A stretch of DNA of 64,000 bases, from NCBI GenBank assembly GCA_964610505.1, contig CAZSXU010000011.1:1-64000 (forward strand). Reading direction: 5' to 3'. The notes beneath the pieces were generated by a model, which saw nothing but the letters and a program-made list of their open reading frames with translations, was not told the DNA's origin and ran no database searches. This DNA is from CAZSXU01 sp964610505 (GTDB taxonomy: Bacteria > Arandabacterota > Arandabacteria > JAGLYR01). Below are positions 1 to 9,583 of this stretch, piece by piece. A program made the position numbers and the translations under genes. Position 1 is the stretch's first letter; every line of letters starts with the position of its first letter.

Positions 1-843
<843 letters not shown>

Positions 844-984
844 CGGCAATACCTTAAAGAGAAGCCGACTCACTTCACACCGACCTCCCTTGCTTTGCAT
901 TTCCATTCCGCACTTCCAGGCAGACGAATCCACCCGAAAGAGGGAACCTTGTCAAGGCCCTGAACGGCAGGTATGCGCTATTTG

Positions 985-997
985 TTTGTCAAAGATC
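985..997 (-). promoter_or_regulatory. boxA-like antitermination element in the 16S leader
   Basis: The minus strand reads GATCTTTGACAAA about 140 bases upstream of mature 16S. It resembles the boxA motif of rRNA leaders (consensus GCTCTTTGACAA), where NusB/S10 load the antitermination complex. It lies between the promoter at 1112-1140 and the 16S gene, the expected place. The assignment rests on sequence and position only. Confidence 0.5.
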
Positions 998-1111
998 GTC
1001 CATCCCACGCGGGATGTGATTGTGCAAAAGCGACGGTTGAGACAACTCAAGGGAGACTCTAACCCCTTGAGAGGGAAAGGGTCGTCGCTCACTTTGCCCT
1101 CTCCGAAAGCC

Positions 1112-1140
1112 AATATAGATGAAACACTCCCCAGCGTCAA
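1112..1140 (-). promoter_or_regulatory. Candidate sigma-70 promoter of the rRNA operon
   Basis: Reading the minus strand, TTGACG (1140-1135) is followed after exactly 17 bases by TATATT (1117-1112). An A/T-rich stretch upstream could be an UP element. The site lies between tyrS and 16S in the right orientation and about 270 bases before the mature 16S end. The remainder of the 841-1227 gap is rRNA leader with no gene visible. Confidence 0.65.
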
Positions 1141-1227
1141 CAGTTATTTCCACCAAATGTCATCTTTTTCCGCAGTTCGCGCGAGGGCTTGCCCATCCCT
1201 CCCCGGGCTTCCCGTAACGTGCTGGGA

Positions 1228-2469
1228 CTAAACCACTTGGATCTTCTTGAAGCGGCGCTTTCCCACCTTGAGAACGAACGCCGTTCCCCGCGAGACCCGG
1301 ACTTCTTCCTCGGGATTCGTCACCCGCTCCCCATCAATGGTCACCCCACCCTGTACGACCAGCCGGCGGGCCTCACCATTGCTCTTCGCCATTCCTGCCC
1401 GAACCACCAACCGGACAATCCAGATTCGGTTGCCCTCCGCTTTCAACGAAGTCTCTTCGATATCCGAAGGAGTCTCTCGATCCCGGAACACGCGATCGAA
1501 TGTGTTCGACGCAGCAAGCGCGGCGTCCTCGCCATGGTACTCAGCGGTGATCGTGCGCGCAAGAAGAGCTTTGGTCTCCCTCGGATCGGCCGTTCCGTTC
1601 TCCAGACCTTTCCGCATGCGCGCAAGCTCGTTCTCGGGAATACTCGTGAGAATCTCGAAGTAGTCCATCATGAGGGCATCCGCAATCGACATGAGCTTGC
1701 CGAACATCTCGGCCGGCGGGTCGGTGATGCCGACGTAGTTGTTGAGACTCTTGCTCATCTTCTCCTTACCATCGAGACCTACGAGGAGCGGCAGCGTGAT
1801 CACGACTTGAGGGTCCTGCCCATAGGCTCGCTGGATATCTCGTCCCACCAGCAGGTTGAATTTCTGATCCGTTCCCCCGAGTTCAACATCGGCTTTGAGC
1901 GCAACGGAATCGTATCCCTGCATGAGTGGATACAAGAACTCAAGGATACTGATGGGGCGATTCTCCTTGAACCGACCGGCGAAGTCATCCCGCTCCAGCA
2001 TTCGCGCCACGGTGGACGTCGCCGCTAGATGAGCAACGGATTCCAGATTCATCGGAGACAGCCAGCGGGAGTTGAAGTCGATCACGGTCCGGTCTCGATC
2101 GAGGATTTTGAAGATCTGTTCCTCATAGGTTCTGGCGTTCTGTTCCACTTCTTCCCGGGACAGGCGTTTGCGGGTCTCGCTCTTCCCCGTGGGATCTCCG
2201 ATCATCCCCGTGAAATCTCCGATCAAGAAGACCACGGTGTGACCCAGGTCCTGAAAGTGCCTCATCTTCCGAAGGGACACCGTGTGGCCAATGTGGATGT
2301 CCGGAGCCGTCGGATCGAATCCTTCCTTGACGATCAGCGGCCGCTGCTCCCGAATCGACCGCTCGATCTTCCGCTCCAGTTCCTCTTCGGAGATGACCTC
2401 CTCGACTCCCCGCCGAATGAGATCCATCTGTTCATTCTTGGGCGGCATCTGCCCGGATTCTCTCTTCAC
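1228..2469 (-). CDS. tyrS: Tyrosyl-tRNA synthetase
   Basis: Cytosolic class I aminoacyl-tRNA synthetase that activates tyrosine with ATP and charges tRNA-Tyr. The 413-residue protein shows the HIGH signature (residues 59-62, in DIHIGHT), the KMSKS signature (237-241) and a C-terminal S4 RNA-binding domain (about 345-410), in family order and normal length. It is of the bacterial TyrRS type with an N-terminal extension (TyrZ-like). The start taken is GTG at 2469, preceded by GGGGAG six bases away; an ATG at 2448 is possible but has a weaker site. It lies upstream of the 16S gene on the same strand, and the rRNA promoter sits in between, so the two are probably transcribed separately. Confidence 0.97.
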   Translation of the reverse strand: MKRESGQMPPKNEQMDLIRRGVEEVISEEELERKIERSIREQRPLIVKEGFDPTAPDIHIGHTVSLRKMRHFQDLGHTVVFLIGDFTGMIGDPTGKSETRKRLSREEVEQNARTYEEQIFKILDRDRTVIDFNSRWLSPMNLESVAHLAATSTVARMLERDDFAGRFKENRPISILEFLYPLMQGYDSVALKADVELGGTDQKFNLLVGRDIQRAYGQDPQVVITLPLLVGLDGKEKMSKSLNNYVGITDPPAEMFGKLMSIADALMMDYFEILTSIPENELARMRKGLENGTADPRETKALLARTITAEYHGEDAALAASNTFDRVFRDRETPSDIEETSLKAEGNRIWIVRLVVRAGMAKSNGEARRLVVQGGVTIDGERVTNPEEEVRVSRGTAFVLKVGKRRFKKIQVV

Positions 2470-2627
2470 GCCGCTCTCCCCTACGTGTCCGAATGGATGT
2501 CGCAGGCCGACGGGTCTTCGGGCCTACGCCCTCAACAATCGGGAGACTCGGGGGCAATGTAACAGACCCGCGCTGCGTCCACAAGTACAATTCCCCTTTT
2601 CCCTTGACCCCGCCGCGGCTGCAATCT

Positions 2628-2790
2628 AGTGTCGTGACCCAGAAGTAGCTGGGTAGGCTCCGTGAGTCATCGCGGTTCTTGGCAAGGCGCGACGACGATG
2701 GCGTATCCATGCGATACGTCAAGGAGGAGCAACGACGCCAGGGACCACGAGGGCCAACGAGATGGCAAGACGCTTCTGGGTCACGACACT
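2628..2790. repeat. MITE-like element with 18-bp perfect terminal inverted repeats
   Basis: AGTGTCGTGACCCAGAAG at 2628-2645 is matched exactly, in inverse orientation, by CTTCTGGGTCACGACACT at 2773-2790. The 163-bp unit has no convincing ORF. It fills most of the 2470-2890 gap between the divergent tyrS and PBP genes. Short size, perfect termini and lack of coding capacity fit a miniature inverted-repeat transposable element. No clear target duplication can be seen at the edges. A weak promoter-like pair (TTGACC at 2604, TAGTGT at 2627) has its -10 formed partly by the left terminus. The rest of the gap shows nothing recognisable. Confidence 0.6.
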
Positions 2791-2890
2791 GGATTGAACA
2801 ACGCACGAAAACGGCCCTTCGGCTCGTCTCATGATCAATGGCTCGTCCCGATGAGGCAGGGGAGGCAACCCCGCAAGGAGGAGTGGCCCG

Positions 2891-5026
2891 TTGATCGATG
2901 GATCCAATGATTCCGACCGTACTCCCGGCAGGGAAGATCGCCCTCAAGAGACCAGGCGCAGAGGCGGCAAAACCCTCCTGCGGGTAACCCTATTCATCCT
3001 TCTGGTTGCCGTATCGGGAGCGGCGGGAGCGTATGTCGCGTTGCGACAGATCTACCGATCCGACCTCCCGGATCCCGAGAGTCTGCAGACGATTCGTCCC
3101 GCTCTCCGGACCCCCATATATTCGGCAGACGGAAAAGTCCTCTACACGTTTTTCCAGGAAAACCGGGTTCTGATCCCCCTCTCCGACATCCCGGACGATC
3201 TGGTCCACGCGGTACTCGCGGTAGAGGATCGGAAATTTCACGAGCATTGGGGCGTCGATCTGTTGAGCATTGCCCGCGCCGCCTGGAGCAACATCCGCCG
3301 GCGCCGTTTGGCTCAAGGGGCCAGCACGATCACTCAGCAGTTGGCTCGGGACCTCTTCCTCACCAAGGAGAAAACTCTCTCTCGAAAACTGAAGGAGCTG
3401 CTCGTCGCACTGCGCATCGAGCAGACATACTCCAAGGACGAGATCCTGGAGATGTACCTCAATCAGATCTACTTCGGTGAGGGTGCATACGGCGTCGAGG
3501 CGGCGTCCAGGACCCTCTTTGACAAACACGCTCGGGATCTGACGCTGCCCGAATGCGCCCTCCTCGCCGGCCTGCCCCGGAACCCCAGCGGGTATTCCCC
3601 CGAAGACCATCCCGACGCCGCCAGGGGACGCCGGGCCGTGGTTCTCGAAGCCATGCTGCAGGTCGGCGCCATAAGTCCCCAGGAGCATCGGGAGGCCAGA
3701 GAGGCTCCCATCGTACTCGCGGAGAAGCGCCCCTACGGAAAACTGGCCCCGTATTTCGTGAGCTATATCAAGAAACAACTCGAAGAGACGTACGGGTCGG
3801 ACCGGCTCTACCGCGATGGGCTGAAGGTGTACACCACTCTCGACACGCGCCTTCAGGCGGCCGCCGAGGAGGCCGTGGAGGCGCACCTCCGTGGACTGGA
3901 GATTCGCGAGGAATACCCCGTCCAGCGAGACTCGGTCTGGCTGGCCCTCAAGCCCAAACCCGAAGGCCAGGTCCAGTACATCCAGGGCGCTCTCGTGGCC
4001 CTCGATCCCAAGGGCGGTGCGATTCGAGCCATGGTCGGAGGGCGCAGCTTTGAAGAGAGCTACTTCAACTGCGCAGTACAGGCCAAGCGTCAGCCGGGAT
4101 CCGCCTTCAAACCGTTCATTTACACCGAGGCCGTCCGCCAGGGGTTCACCGCCGGCTCCGTTCTTCTCGATGCTCCCCTGGTCATTCCGGGACCGGGCGG
4201 GGACGACTGGGAGCCTCCCAATTACTCCAAGACGTTTCGCGGCCTGGTAACGCTTCGCCTGGCGCTGCAGAAGTCCATCAACATTCCGGCCGTGAAACTA
4301 CTTCTCGGCGTCGGGGCGAGAAACGTGATTTCGACCGCTCGCTCGATGGGAATCACCGGACGCCTGACACCCTATCCGTCCCTTGCCCTGGGGAGCGCCG
4401 AGGTCACGCTGCTCGAGCTCACCTCCGCGTACGGCGTACTTGCCAACCAGGGCATTCGCGCCGAACCGATTTCCATCCTCGAGGTCCGGGACCGAAACGG
4501 TCTGGTTCTGGAGAGAAAAAGGGCGGAAAAAACGGACGTCGTGGACGCTCAGACGGCTTACATCGTGACCAGTATGCTGGCATCCGCAATCGATCACGGG
4601 ACGGGGATCGGAGCGAGGAGCAGAGGCTTCCGGTTGCCGGCCGCCGGCAAGACGGGCACGACCAACGACTACCGGGACGCCTGGTTCATGGGCTACACTC
4701 CCCATCTCGTGGCGGGCGTGTGGGTCGGATTTCTCGACAACACCCCCATGAGTGAGGAGCAAACGGGCGCTGCCGCCGCCCTACCGATCTGGACGAAGTT
4801 CATGATCGGGGCGACGACGGACTCGCCCGCGGATGAATTTCCGGTGCCTGAGGGAATCGTAACCCGCCGGATCTGCACGACGACCGGCTATCTGGCGGGG
4901 CCGCGTTGTCCGGACATCCGATCCGAGGTGTTCGTCGGCGGGACCGAACCGACCGAATTCTGCACGCTCCATGCCCCCATCATTCGGCAGCTGACCTCCA
5001 TCGAGGAACAGCATTCCTACCGGTAG
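2891..5026 (+). CDS. Class A penicillin-binding protein (PBP1A type)
   Basis: Bifunctional peptidoglycan synthase that polymerises lipid II (glycosyltransferase GT51) and cross-links stem peptides (transpeptidase) on the outer face of the inner membrane. It is 711 residues: a short basic cytosolic tail, one membrane segment (about 33-53), then GT51 with the catalytic Glu112 in AVEDRKFHEH and the motif ASTITQQLARDLF. The transpeptidase follows, with SxxK (Ser404-Lys407 in GSAFKPF), SxN (KSINIPA) and KTG (from Lys587). The TTG start at 2891 is chosen because AAGGAGGAG lies nine bases upstream and because it provides the cytosolic tail. It is divergent from tyrS, with a MITE-like element in the shared upstream region. 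The family (mrcA/ponA) is certain; which paralogue is not. Confidence 0.96.
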   Translation: MIDGSNDSDRTPGREDRPQETRRRGGKTLLRVTLFILLVAVSGAAGAYVALRQIYRSDLPDPESLQTIRPALRTPIYSADGKVLYTFFQENRVLIPLSDIPDDLVHAVLAVEDRKFHEHWGVDLLSIARAAWSNIRRRRLAQGASTITQQLARDLFLTKEKTLSRKLKELLVALRIEQTYSKDEILEMYLNQIYFGEGAYGVEAASRTLFDKHARDLTLPECALLAGLPRNPSGYSPEDHPDAARGRRAVVLEAMLQVGAISPQEHREAREAPIVLAEKRPYGKLAPYFVSYIKKQLEETYGSDRLYRDGLKVYTTLDTRLQAAAEEAVEAHLRGLEIREEYPVQRDSVWLALKPKPEGQVQYIQGALVALDPKGGAIRAMVGGRSFEESYFNCAVQAKRQPGSAFKPFIYTEAVRQGFTAGSVLLDAPLVIPGPGGDDWEPPNYSKTFRGLVTLRLALQKSINIPAVKLLLGVGARNVISTARSMGITGRLTPYPSLALGSAEVTLLELTSAYGVLANQGIRAEPISILEVRDRNGLVLERKRAEKTDVVDAQTAYIVTSMLASAIDHGTGIGARSRGFRLPAAGKTGTTNDYRDAWFMGYTPHLVAGVWVGFLDNTPMSEEQTGAAAALPIWTKFMIGATTDSPADEFPVPEGIVTRRICTTTGYLAGPRCPDIRSEVFVGGTEPTEFCTLHAPIIRQLTSIEEQHSYR

Positions 5027-5040
5027 ATGGCGCAGTTCCC

Positions 5041-5150
5041 CCTATTTCCTCTCTGCTACTTCCCATCTCCTATTTCCCCTTTGCCAGGAGCGATCGGCGA
5101 AGTCACGCGGCGGCGGCGAACAGCAGGAAACAGGAAATAGCGAATCGAAC
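5041..5150. repeat. Degenerate 7-nt-period array, two inverted halves
   Basis: The gap between the convergent PBP and deoA genes carries a pyrimidine-rich heptad run (units such as CTATTTC and CCATCTC, 5041-5085). A purine-rich counterpart (containing CAGGAAACAGGAAATAG, about 5123-5145) has the reverse-complement composition. The halves could pair and act as a bidirectional terminator. The array belongs to the period-7 family seen in many gaps of this window. Confidence 0.45.
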
Positions 5151-5191
5151 AGAAGAAGCAGGGGAAGAAGAACAAACAGTCTTGTGACTTG

Positions 5192-6535
5192 CTATGACGC
5201 CAGGCGATTGTATAACCGGCCCATAATGATACGGGGTGGGTGCTTCCTGTCTCTGCCAATCCGGTAGGCGGCGTGAACCCGCTCGGCCGCGGCCCGGGCC
5301 TCCGACCTGGAATTCGCCAGAAGGCGGGCCACCACATCACCCTTCCGCACGGCTTCCCCTGTTTTCTTGTCTAGCCAGAGCCCGACCGCCGGATTCACAA
5401 GGTCCGTCACCTTCGCCCGCCCCGCACCGAGACGCACGGCGGCCATGCCGATCTCAAAGGCATCGATCCCCTGAACGTATCCACTCCGGGGTGATCGAAC
5501 CAAGTACCGCACCTTCGCCCGGGGAAGGCGGCCCGGGTCGTCCGCGACCTGCGGATCTCCACCCTGGGCCTTGACGAAGGCCCGAAATGTCTCCAGCGCG
5601 CGCCCGGTTCGAATCGCCTCGCCGAGGAGTTTCTTTGCCTCCGCACGGGAGGCCGCGATTCGCGAGAGAACCAGCATTTCCGCAGCCAGAGCAAGCGTTA
5701 CGGTTCTCAGGTCGGGTTCCCACTGTCCCTGAAGAGCTCGCACGCATTCCTCGATCTCCGGTGCATTCCCGACGGCCCGTCCCAGCGGCTCTTCCATGCG
5801 GGTGAGTACGGCGGATGTCGGGAGGTCCCAGTGCTCGGCCGTGCGAAGAAGAGCCCGGCCCAGCTCTTTCGCCTGCTTCGCTGTACGCGAGAACCCTCCG
5901 GATCCGACCTTGATGTCCAGCACCAAGCCTTCGATGCCCGACGCGATTTTCTTGCTGAGGATGCTCCCTACGATCAACGGAATGCACTCCACGGTGCCCG
6001 TTACATCTCTGAGAGCATACAGTTTCTTGTCGGCGGGGACCCACCGGGCGCTCTGACCTGCGATGACCAGCCCGACCCGCCCGAGCTTGGACAGAAATTG
6101 CCTCTCCGAAAAGGTGACGTTGAACCCGGGGATGGATTCCAGCTTGTCCAGTGTGCCACCCGTGTGGGCCAACCCTCTCCCCGAGATCATGGGCACGCGC
6201 ACACCACAGGCGGCCGCCAGCGGGCCCAGGATGATGGACACTTTGTCCCCGACCCCGCCTGTCGAGTGCTTGTCGATCTTGGGTCCCCGTACGCCTCCAA
6301 GGTCCAGCCGTGAGCCGGATTCCAGCATCGCCCGGGTCAGATCCACCGTCTCGGGCTCGCTCATTCCACGAAAGTAAATCGCCATCAGGAGGGCGGATAC
6401 CTGGTAGTCGGGGATTCCCCCGGCACAGTAGTCACGGATCACATCCTCGATGTCGCTGCGGTTGAGGCGTTCCCCGGAACGTTTGCTGATGATCAGATCC
6501 ACCATCCGTCGTCTATCGTTGTTGGAGCGTGCCAA
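5192..6535 (-). CDS. deoA: Thymidine/pyrimidine-nucleoside phosphorylase
   Basis: Phosphorolyses thymidine or related pyrimidine nucleosides to the base and (deoxy)ribose-1-phosphate, which DeoB then isomerises. The 447 residues match the nucleoside phosphorylase family 3: N-terminal helical domain (MVDLIISKRSGERL), the glycine-rich phosphate/nucleoside region with KIDKHSTGGVGDK, then LAHTGGTLDKLESI, and a C-terminal PYNP domain from about 345. The TTG start at 6535 is supported by a GGAGGAG site just upstream; the later ATG at MVDLI lacks one. It begins three bases after the cdd stop and is last in the alr-deoB-cdd-deoA operon. Whether it prefers thymidine (DeoA) or several pyrimidines (Pdp) cannot be read from the sequence. 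Confidence 0.93.
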   Translation of the reverse strand: MARSNNDRRRMVDLIISKRSGERLNRSDIEDVIRDYCAGGIPDYQVSALLMAIYFRGMSEPETVDLTRAMLESGSRLDLGGVRGPKIDKHSTGGVGDKVSIILGPLAAACGVRVPMISGRGLAHTGGTLDKLESIPGFNVTFSERQFLSKLGRVGLVIAGQSARWVPADKKLYALRDVTGTVECIPLIVGSILSKKIASGIEGLVLDIKVGSGGFSRTAKQAKELGRALLRTAEHWDLPTSAVLTRMEEPLGRAVGNAPEIEECVRALQGQWEPDLRTVTLALAAEMLVLSRIAASRAEAKKLLGEAIRTGRALETFRAFVKAQGGDPQVADDPGRLPRAKVRYLVRSPRSGYVQGIDAFEIGMAAVRLGAGRAKVTDLVNPAVGLWLDKKTGEAVRKGDVVARLLANSRSEARAAAERVHAAYRIGRDRKHPPRIIMGRLYNRLAS

Positions 6536-6538
6536 GAT

Positions 6539-6970
6539 CTACTCCTCCCCCCCTCGATCGAACACAAACCCCTCGGGCAGAAGATCGCGGACGCCCCTGC
6601 GTTCCAGGGCCCCCTCCGGGCCGCCCATGAGGACAACCATGTCCGGAGAGAATTCCCACATCACCTGGAGACACGCGCCGCACGGACGAAGTGGCGCATT
6701 GGCGCTGCTCGCGATGGCAATCCGGTTGAATCGCTTCCTGCCCGCGCCGACGGCGGAAAACATGGCGCTCCTCTCCGCGCAGCAGCTGAGTCCGTACGAA
6801 CCGTTCTCCACGTTCACGCCCGTGAACACGTCCCCCTCGGCGGTTTCCAGAGCGGCGGCCACCCTCAGCCCCGAATAGGGCGCATAGGCCACATCGACCT
6901 TCTTTTCGGCCACGGCCATCAGTTCCTCATCGGTCAAGATTCTCGCCTCCTTCAGACGCGGCCGCGTCAC
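6539..6970 (-). CDS. cdd: Cytidine deaminase
   Basis: Zinc enzyme that deaminates cytidine and deoxycytidine to uridine and deoxyuridine, feeding the phosphorylase encoded next. At 143 residues it has the normal size of the small tetrameric Cdd. It shows the NVENGSYGLSCCAERSAMF segment with the first zinc cysteine and catalytic Glu, and PCGACLQVMWEF with the other two zinc cysteines. Its ATG overlaps the deoB stop by four bases (ATGA) and its stop precedes deoA by three bases, so translation is probably coupled. The start is in the usual place for the family. Confidence 0.95.
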   Translation of the reverse strand: MTRPRLKEARILTDEELMAVAEKKVDVAYAPYSGLRVAAALETAEGDVFTGVNVENGSYGLSCCAERSAMFSAVGAGRKRFNRIAIASSANAPLRPCGACLQVMWEFSPDMVVLMGGPEGALERRGVRDLLPEGFVFDRGGEE

Positions 6971-8157
6971 GCGCGGGTCCAGATCTCCCGGAAGAAACTA
7001 CTTCCCCCCAGCGGCCCAAGACCGAAACCGTCCGCCAGCGTTGCCGCCATGTCGGAGAAGCTGGACCTCGTGCCCAGGTCCACGTCTTCCCTCACGCCGG
7101 GCCCCGAAACGAGAACCGGGACATGTTCCCGCGAGTGGTCCGTACTCGGGGTCGTCGGATCGCACCCGTGATCCGCCGTGATCACCAGAACGTCGTCGTC
7201 CTCCAGCATTCCCCGTATGGCCGCGAGCCGTCCGTCGAAGGACTTCAACCCCTCGGCGAAGGCTTCCGGGTTGTTCCGGTGACCCCAGAGCATGTCGAAG
7301 TCCACAAGTGTCACCAGGAGCAACCCCGCTTCAAGCTTCGGAAAGATCTCCAGAACCTTGAGCACGCAATCCTCATTGCCCCCCGCTCGCTCGATCTTCG
7401 TGAACCCCCGCCGGGCAAACAAATCCCCGACCTTGCCGACCCCCCAGGTCGCCAGTCCCGCACCCTCCATCCGATCCAGGAGAGTCTCCCCCACGGGAGG
7501 CAGCGAGAAATCCCGGCGTCCCCGCGTCCGCTCGTAGCTCCCGGAACATCCGCGGAAGGGCCGGGCGATCACGCGAGCGACCGCATGCTCCCCCGTCAGA
7601 AGAAACCGCGCCGCCTCGCACATGTCGTAGAGCTCATCCGGGGGAATCACATCTTCATGAGCAGCCAGCTGGAATACGCTGTCCGCCGAGGTATAGAGTA
7701 TCGGAGATCCCGTCGCCACGTGCTCATCGCCCAGGCGGGCGATGATCTCGGTGCCCGAGGCCGGCCGGTTCCAGAGGACTTTGCGGTTGACTCGATGTTC
7801 GAACGCCGACACGACCTCCGGCGGGAAGCCTTCGGGATAGGTGGGAAATGCTCTCGGGAGGATCACCCCCATGAGCTCCCAGTGGCCCGAGATGGAGTCC
7901 TTTCCGGGAGATTGCTCGGCCATCTTGCCGTAGGCGCCGTCGGCGCGCACGGCAGCCGAAATCCCCATGATCTCGGTCACTTTGCCGATACCGAGGCTTT
8001 CCAGCTCGGGAAGAAACAGGCCGCCCACAGCGGCGGCCGTATTGCCCAGCGTGTGGCTCCCGCGATCCCCGTAAAGGTCCGCGTCGGGAAGTGCCCCGAC
8101 GCCGCCCCCGTCGACGATCATCACGAGAGCCCGCCTGAGACTGCGATTGGTGTTCAG
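6967..8157 (-). CDS. deoB: Phosphopentomutase
   Basis: Interconverts (deoxy)ribose-1-phosphate and -5-phosphate, linking nucleoside phosphorolysis to central metabolism. It is a member of the alkaline-phosphatase/iPGM metalloenzyme superfamily, with metal-ligand segments VMIVDGGGVGALPDA at the N-terminus and ADHGCDPTTPSTDHSREHVPVL near the C-terminus. The start is unusual. The first GTG (8124) would leave only four residues before the metal-binding Asp and cut the first beta strand. The frame stays open upstream through RRALVM to a CTG at 8157 that overlaps the alr TGA as CTGA. I take CTG as the more likely start (396 residues), but GTG remains possible. It is coupled to alr upstream and cdd downstream. 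Confidence 0.92.
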   Translation of the reverse strand: MNTNRSLRRALVMIVDGGGVGALPDADLYGDRGSHTLGNTAAAVGGLFLPELESLGIGKVTEIMGISAAVRADGAYGKMAEQSPGKDSISGHWELMGVILPRAFPTYPEGFPPEVVSAFEHRVNRKVLWNRPASGTEIIARLGDEHVATGSPILYTSADSVFQLAAHEDVIPPDELYDMCEAARFLLTGEHAVARVIARPFRGCSGSYERTRGRRDFSLPPVGETLLDRMEGAGLATWGVGKVGDLFARRGFTKIERAGGNEDCVLKVLEIFPKLEAGLLLVTLVDFDMLWGHRNNPEAFAEGLKSFDGRLAAIRGMLEDDDVLVITADHGCDPTTPSTDHSREHVPVLVSGPGVREDVDLGTRSSFSDMAATLADGFGLGPLGGSSFFREIWTRA

Positions 8158-9332
8158 GAGATAGACACCTCCCCGGCCGTGCTTTCGGCACCCACCAGTG
8201 TCGCGACCCGGACCGGTTCCCCGGATGCGTGGTATACACGGACAACCCGCCGCCCGATTCCGCAGATCACTTCGTAGGGGATCGAGCCCGTCTTTGCCGC
8301 CAGCTCCGCAACCGGCAGCTCCGCTTTCCCTTGCCGGCCGAAGAGAACGGCTTCGTCACCCAGCGCAACTCCGGGAATGTTCGTGACGTTCACCATCGTC
8401 AAATCCATCGTCACGGCTCCCAGGATGGGAGCCCGCATTCCGTGAATCAACACGTCCCCGCAGTTTGAGAGATGGTAAGTGTACCCGTGTCCGTAGCCGA
8501 CGGAAACGGTCGCCACTCGGGCGGGCCTATCGGCCACCCAGGACCGCCCGTAGCTGATGGACTGCCCCGCTTGGACGTCTCTCAGATGCACCACGCGAGC
8601 TTTCAGCCGCATGACCGGCTTGACGGGCAGCGTGGCTCGCAGCCCTTCCGATGGGTACAGCCCGTAGGCCAGAAGGCCCGGGCGCACCATCTGGAGAAAC
8701 AGATCCCGGGACCCGAGAATTCCGGAACTGTTGGCCGCATGGGTAAGGGGAACGCTGACACCGGCCGACCGAAGCCGCTTGACCAGAAGTTTGAACCGCC
8801 GGACTTGTTCCGCCGTGAATTCCGGATCGCTGTCCGCCACCGGGAAATGCGTGTAGAGTCCCTCCAGCGTTACACCCGGCAATTGACTCACCGACGTTAC
8901 GAACTCCATGGATTCATCCATGTCGACACCGGCCCGTCCCATTCCCGTGTCCACCTCCACGTGACACGCGGCCTCGCGGCCGAGGGTGGCGGCCCGTCGG
9001 CTCAGATGCTCCGCGAACGCGCGCGCCGATACCGTGGGCGTCAGCCCGTTCTCCAGAATCGCATCAATCTCCGACGGCAGCGAAGGGGAGAGAATCAGAA
9101 CGGGTTTCCGGATTCCCGCGTAGCGAAGCTCGAGACCCTCGTGGAGCGTGGCGACTCCGAACCCATCGACGATCCCGGACATGGCTCTTCCGATCTCTAC
9201 GGCGCCGTGCCCGTACGCATCGGCCTTGACCGTCAACAGGATCTTCCGCCGAGATCCGACGTGCTTGCGGATTTCGGAAACGTTCGCGCGCAACGCATCG
9301 AGATCGATTTCCGCCCAGCATGAATACGCCAT
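8154..9332 (-). CDS. alr: Alanine racemase
   Basis: PLP enzyme that converts L-alanine to D-alanine for peptidoglycan. It has 392 residues, with the PLP lysine at position 36 (TVKADAYGHG), the fold-III barrel, and a C-terminal beta domain holding the second active-site region around SVGYGHGY and GAVTMDLTMV. The usual family motif is GYADGY, so the A-D pair is replaced by G-H here. It is the first gene of an operon with three nucleoside-salvage genes, an uncommon combination. Its promoter is proposed at 9359-9387 and a GGAG-type site precedes the ATG. The identity is secure from length and motifs. Confidence 0.94.
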   Translation of the reverse strand: MAYSCWAEIDLDALRANVSEIRKHVGSRRKILLTVKADAYGHGAVEIGRAMSGIVDGFGVATLHEGLELRYAGIRKPVLILSPSLPSEIDAILENGLTPTVSARAFAEHLSRRAATLGREAACHVEVDTGMGRAGVDMDESMEFVTSVSQLPGVTLEGLYTHFPVADSDPEFTAEQVRRFKLLVKRLRSAGVSVPLTHAANSSGILGSRDLFLQMVRPGLLAYGLYPSEGLRATLPVKPVMRLKARVVHLRDVQAGQSISYGRSWVADRPARVATVSVGYGHGYTYHLSNCGDVLIHGMRAPILGAVTMDLTMVNVTNIPGVALGDEAVLFGRQGKAELPVAELAAKTGSIPYEVICGIGRRVVRVYHASGEPVRVATLVGAESTAGEVSIS

Positions 9333-9358
9333 TGTCCCTCATCCTCTCCTTAGGACCA

Positions 9359-9387
9359 TCTATAGCAAACAGCGGACTTCGCTGCAA
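9359..9387 (-). promoter_or_regulatory. Candidate sigma-70 promoter of the alr-deoB-cdd-deoA operon
   Basis: The minus strand reads TTGCAG (9387-9382), 17 bases, then TATAGA (9364-9359). The -10 would end 27 bases before the alr ATG, leaving a very short leader with the ribosome-binding site. No other promoter-like pair is seen inside the overlapping operon. Confidence 0.5.
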
Positions 9388-9410
9388 GCCAAATGGCAAA
9401 GCAGTTCTAC

Positions 9411-9500
9411 GTTCCGAGTTTTACGCTCCGAGTTCAAGGTTCGGACACCGACTCCGATACCGATCCCAAGCACTCAGAACCTAGAACCCAGAACGTTGTT
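9411..9500. repeat. Degenerate 7-nt-period array
   Basis: The spacer between the divergent alr and mazG genes holds about twelve consecutive heptads. Units drift from GTTCCGA and GTTTTAC to CCGATCC, then TCAGAAC, CTAGAAC and CCAGAAC. The phase of 7 is kept while the sequence changes. It is a member of the window-wide period-7 family and has no coding character. Confidence 0.5.
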
Positions 9501-9583
9501 CTTGTTCTTGTATCGTTGGACGAATTCAACTACGATCCGCTTGCACGGCTTTCTCCTGTCACATCCACCTCCGGAGATGCTCC

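Noticed and set aside
2662..2910. 82-codon plus-strand frame between tyrS and the PBP gene
   Set aside because: It lies largely within the inverted-repeat element, has no ribosome-binding site and overlaps the PBP start.
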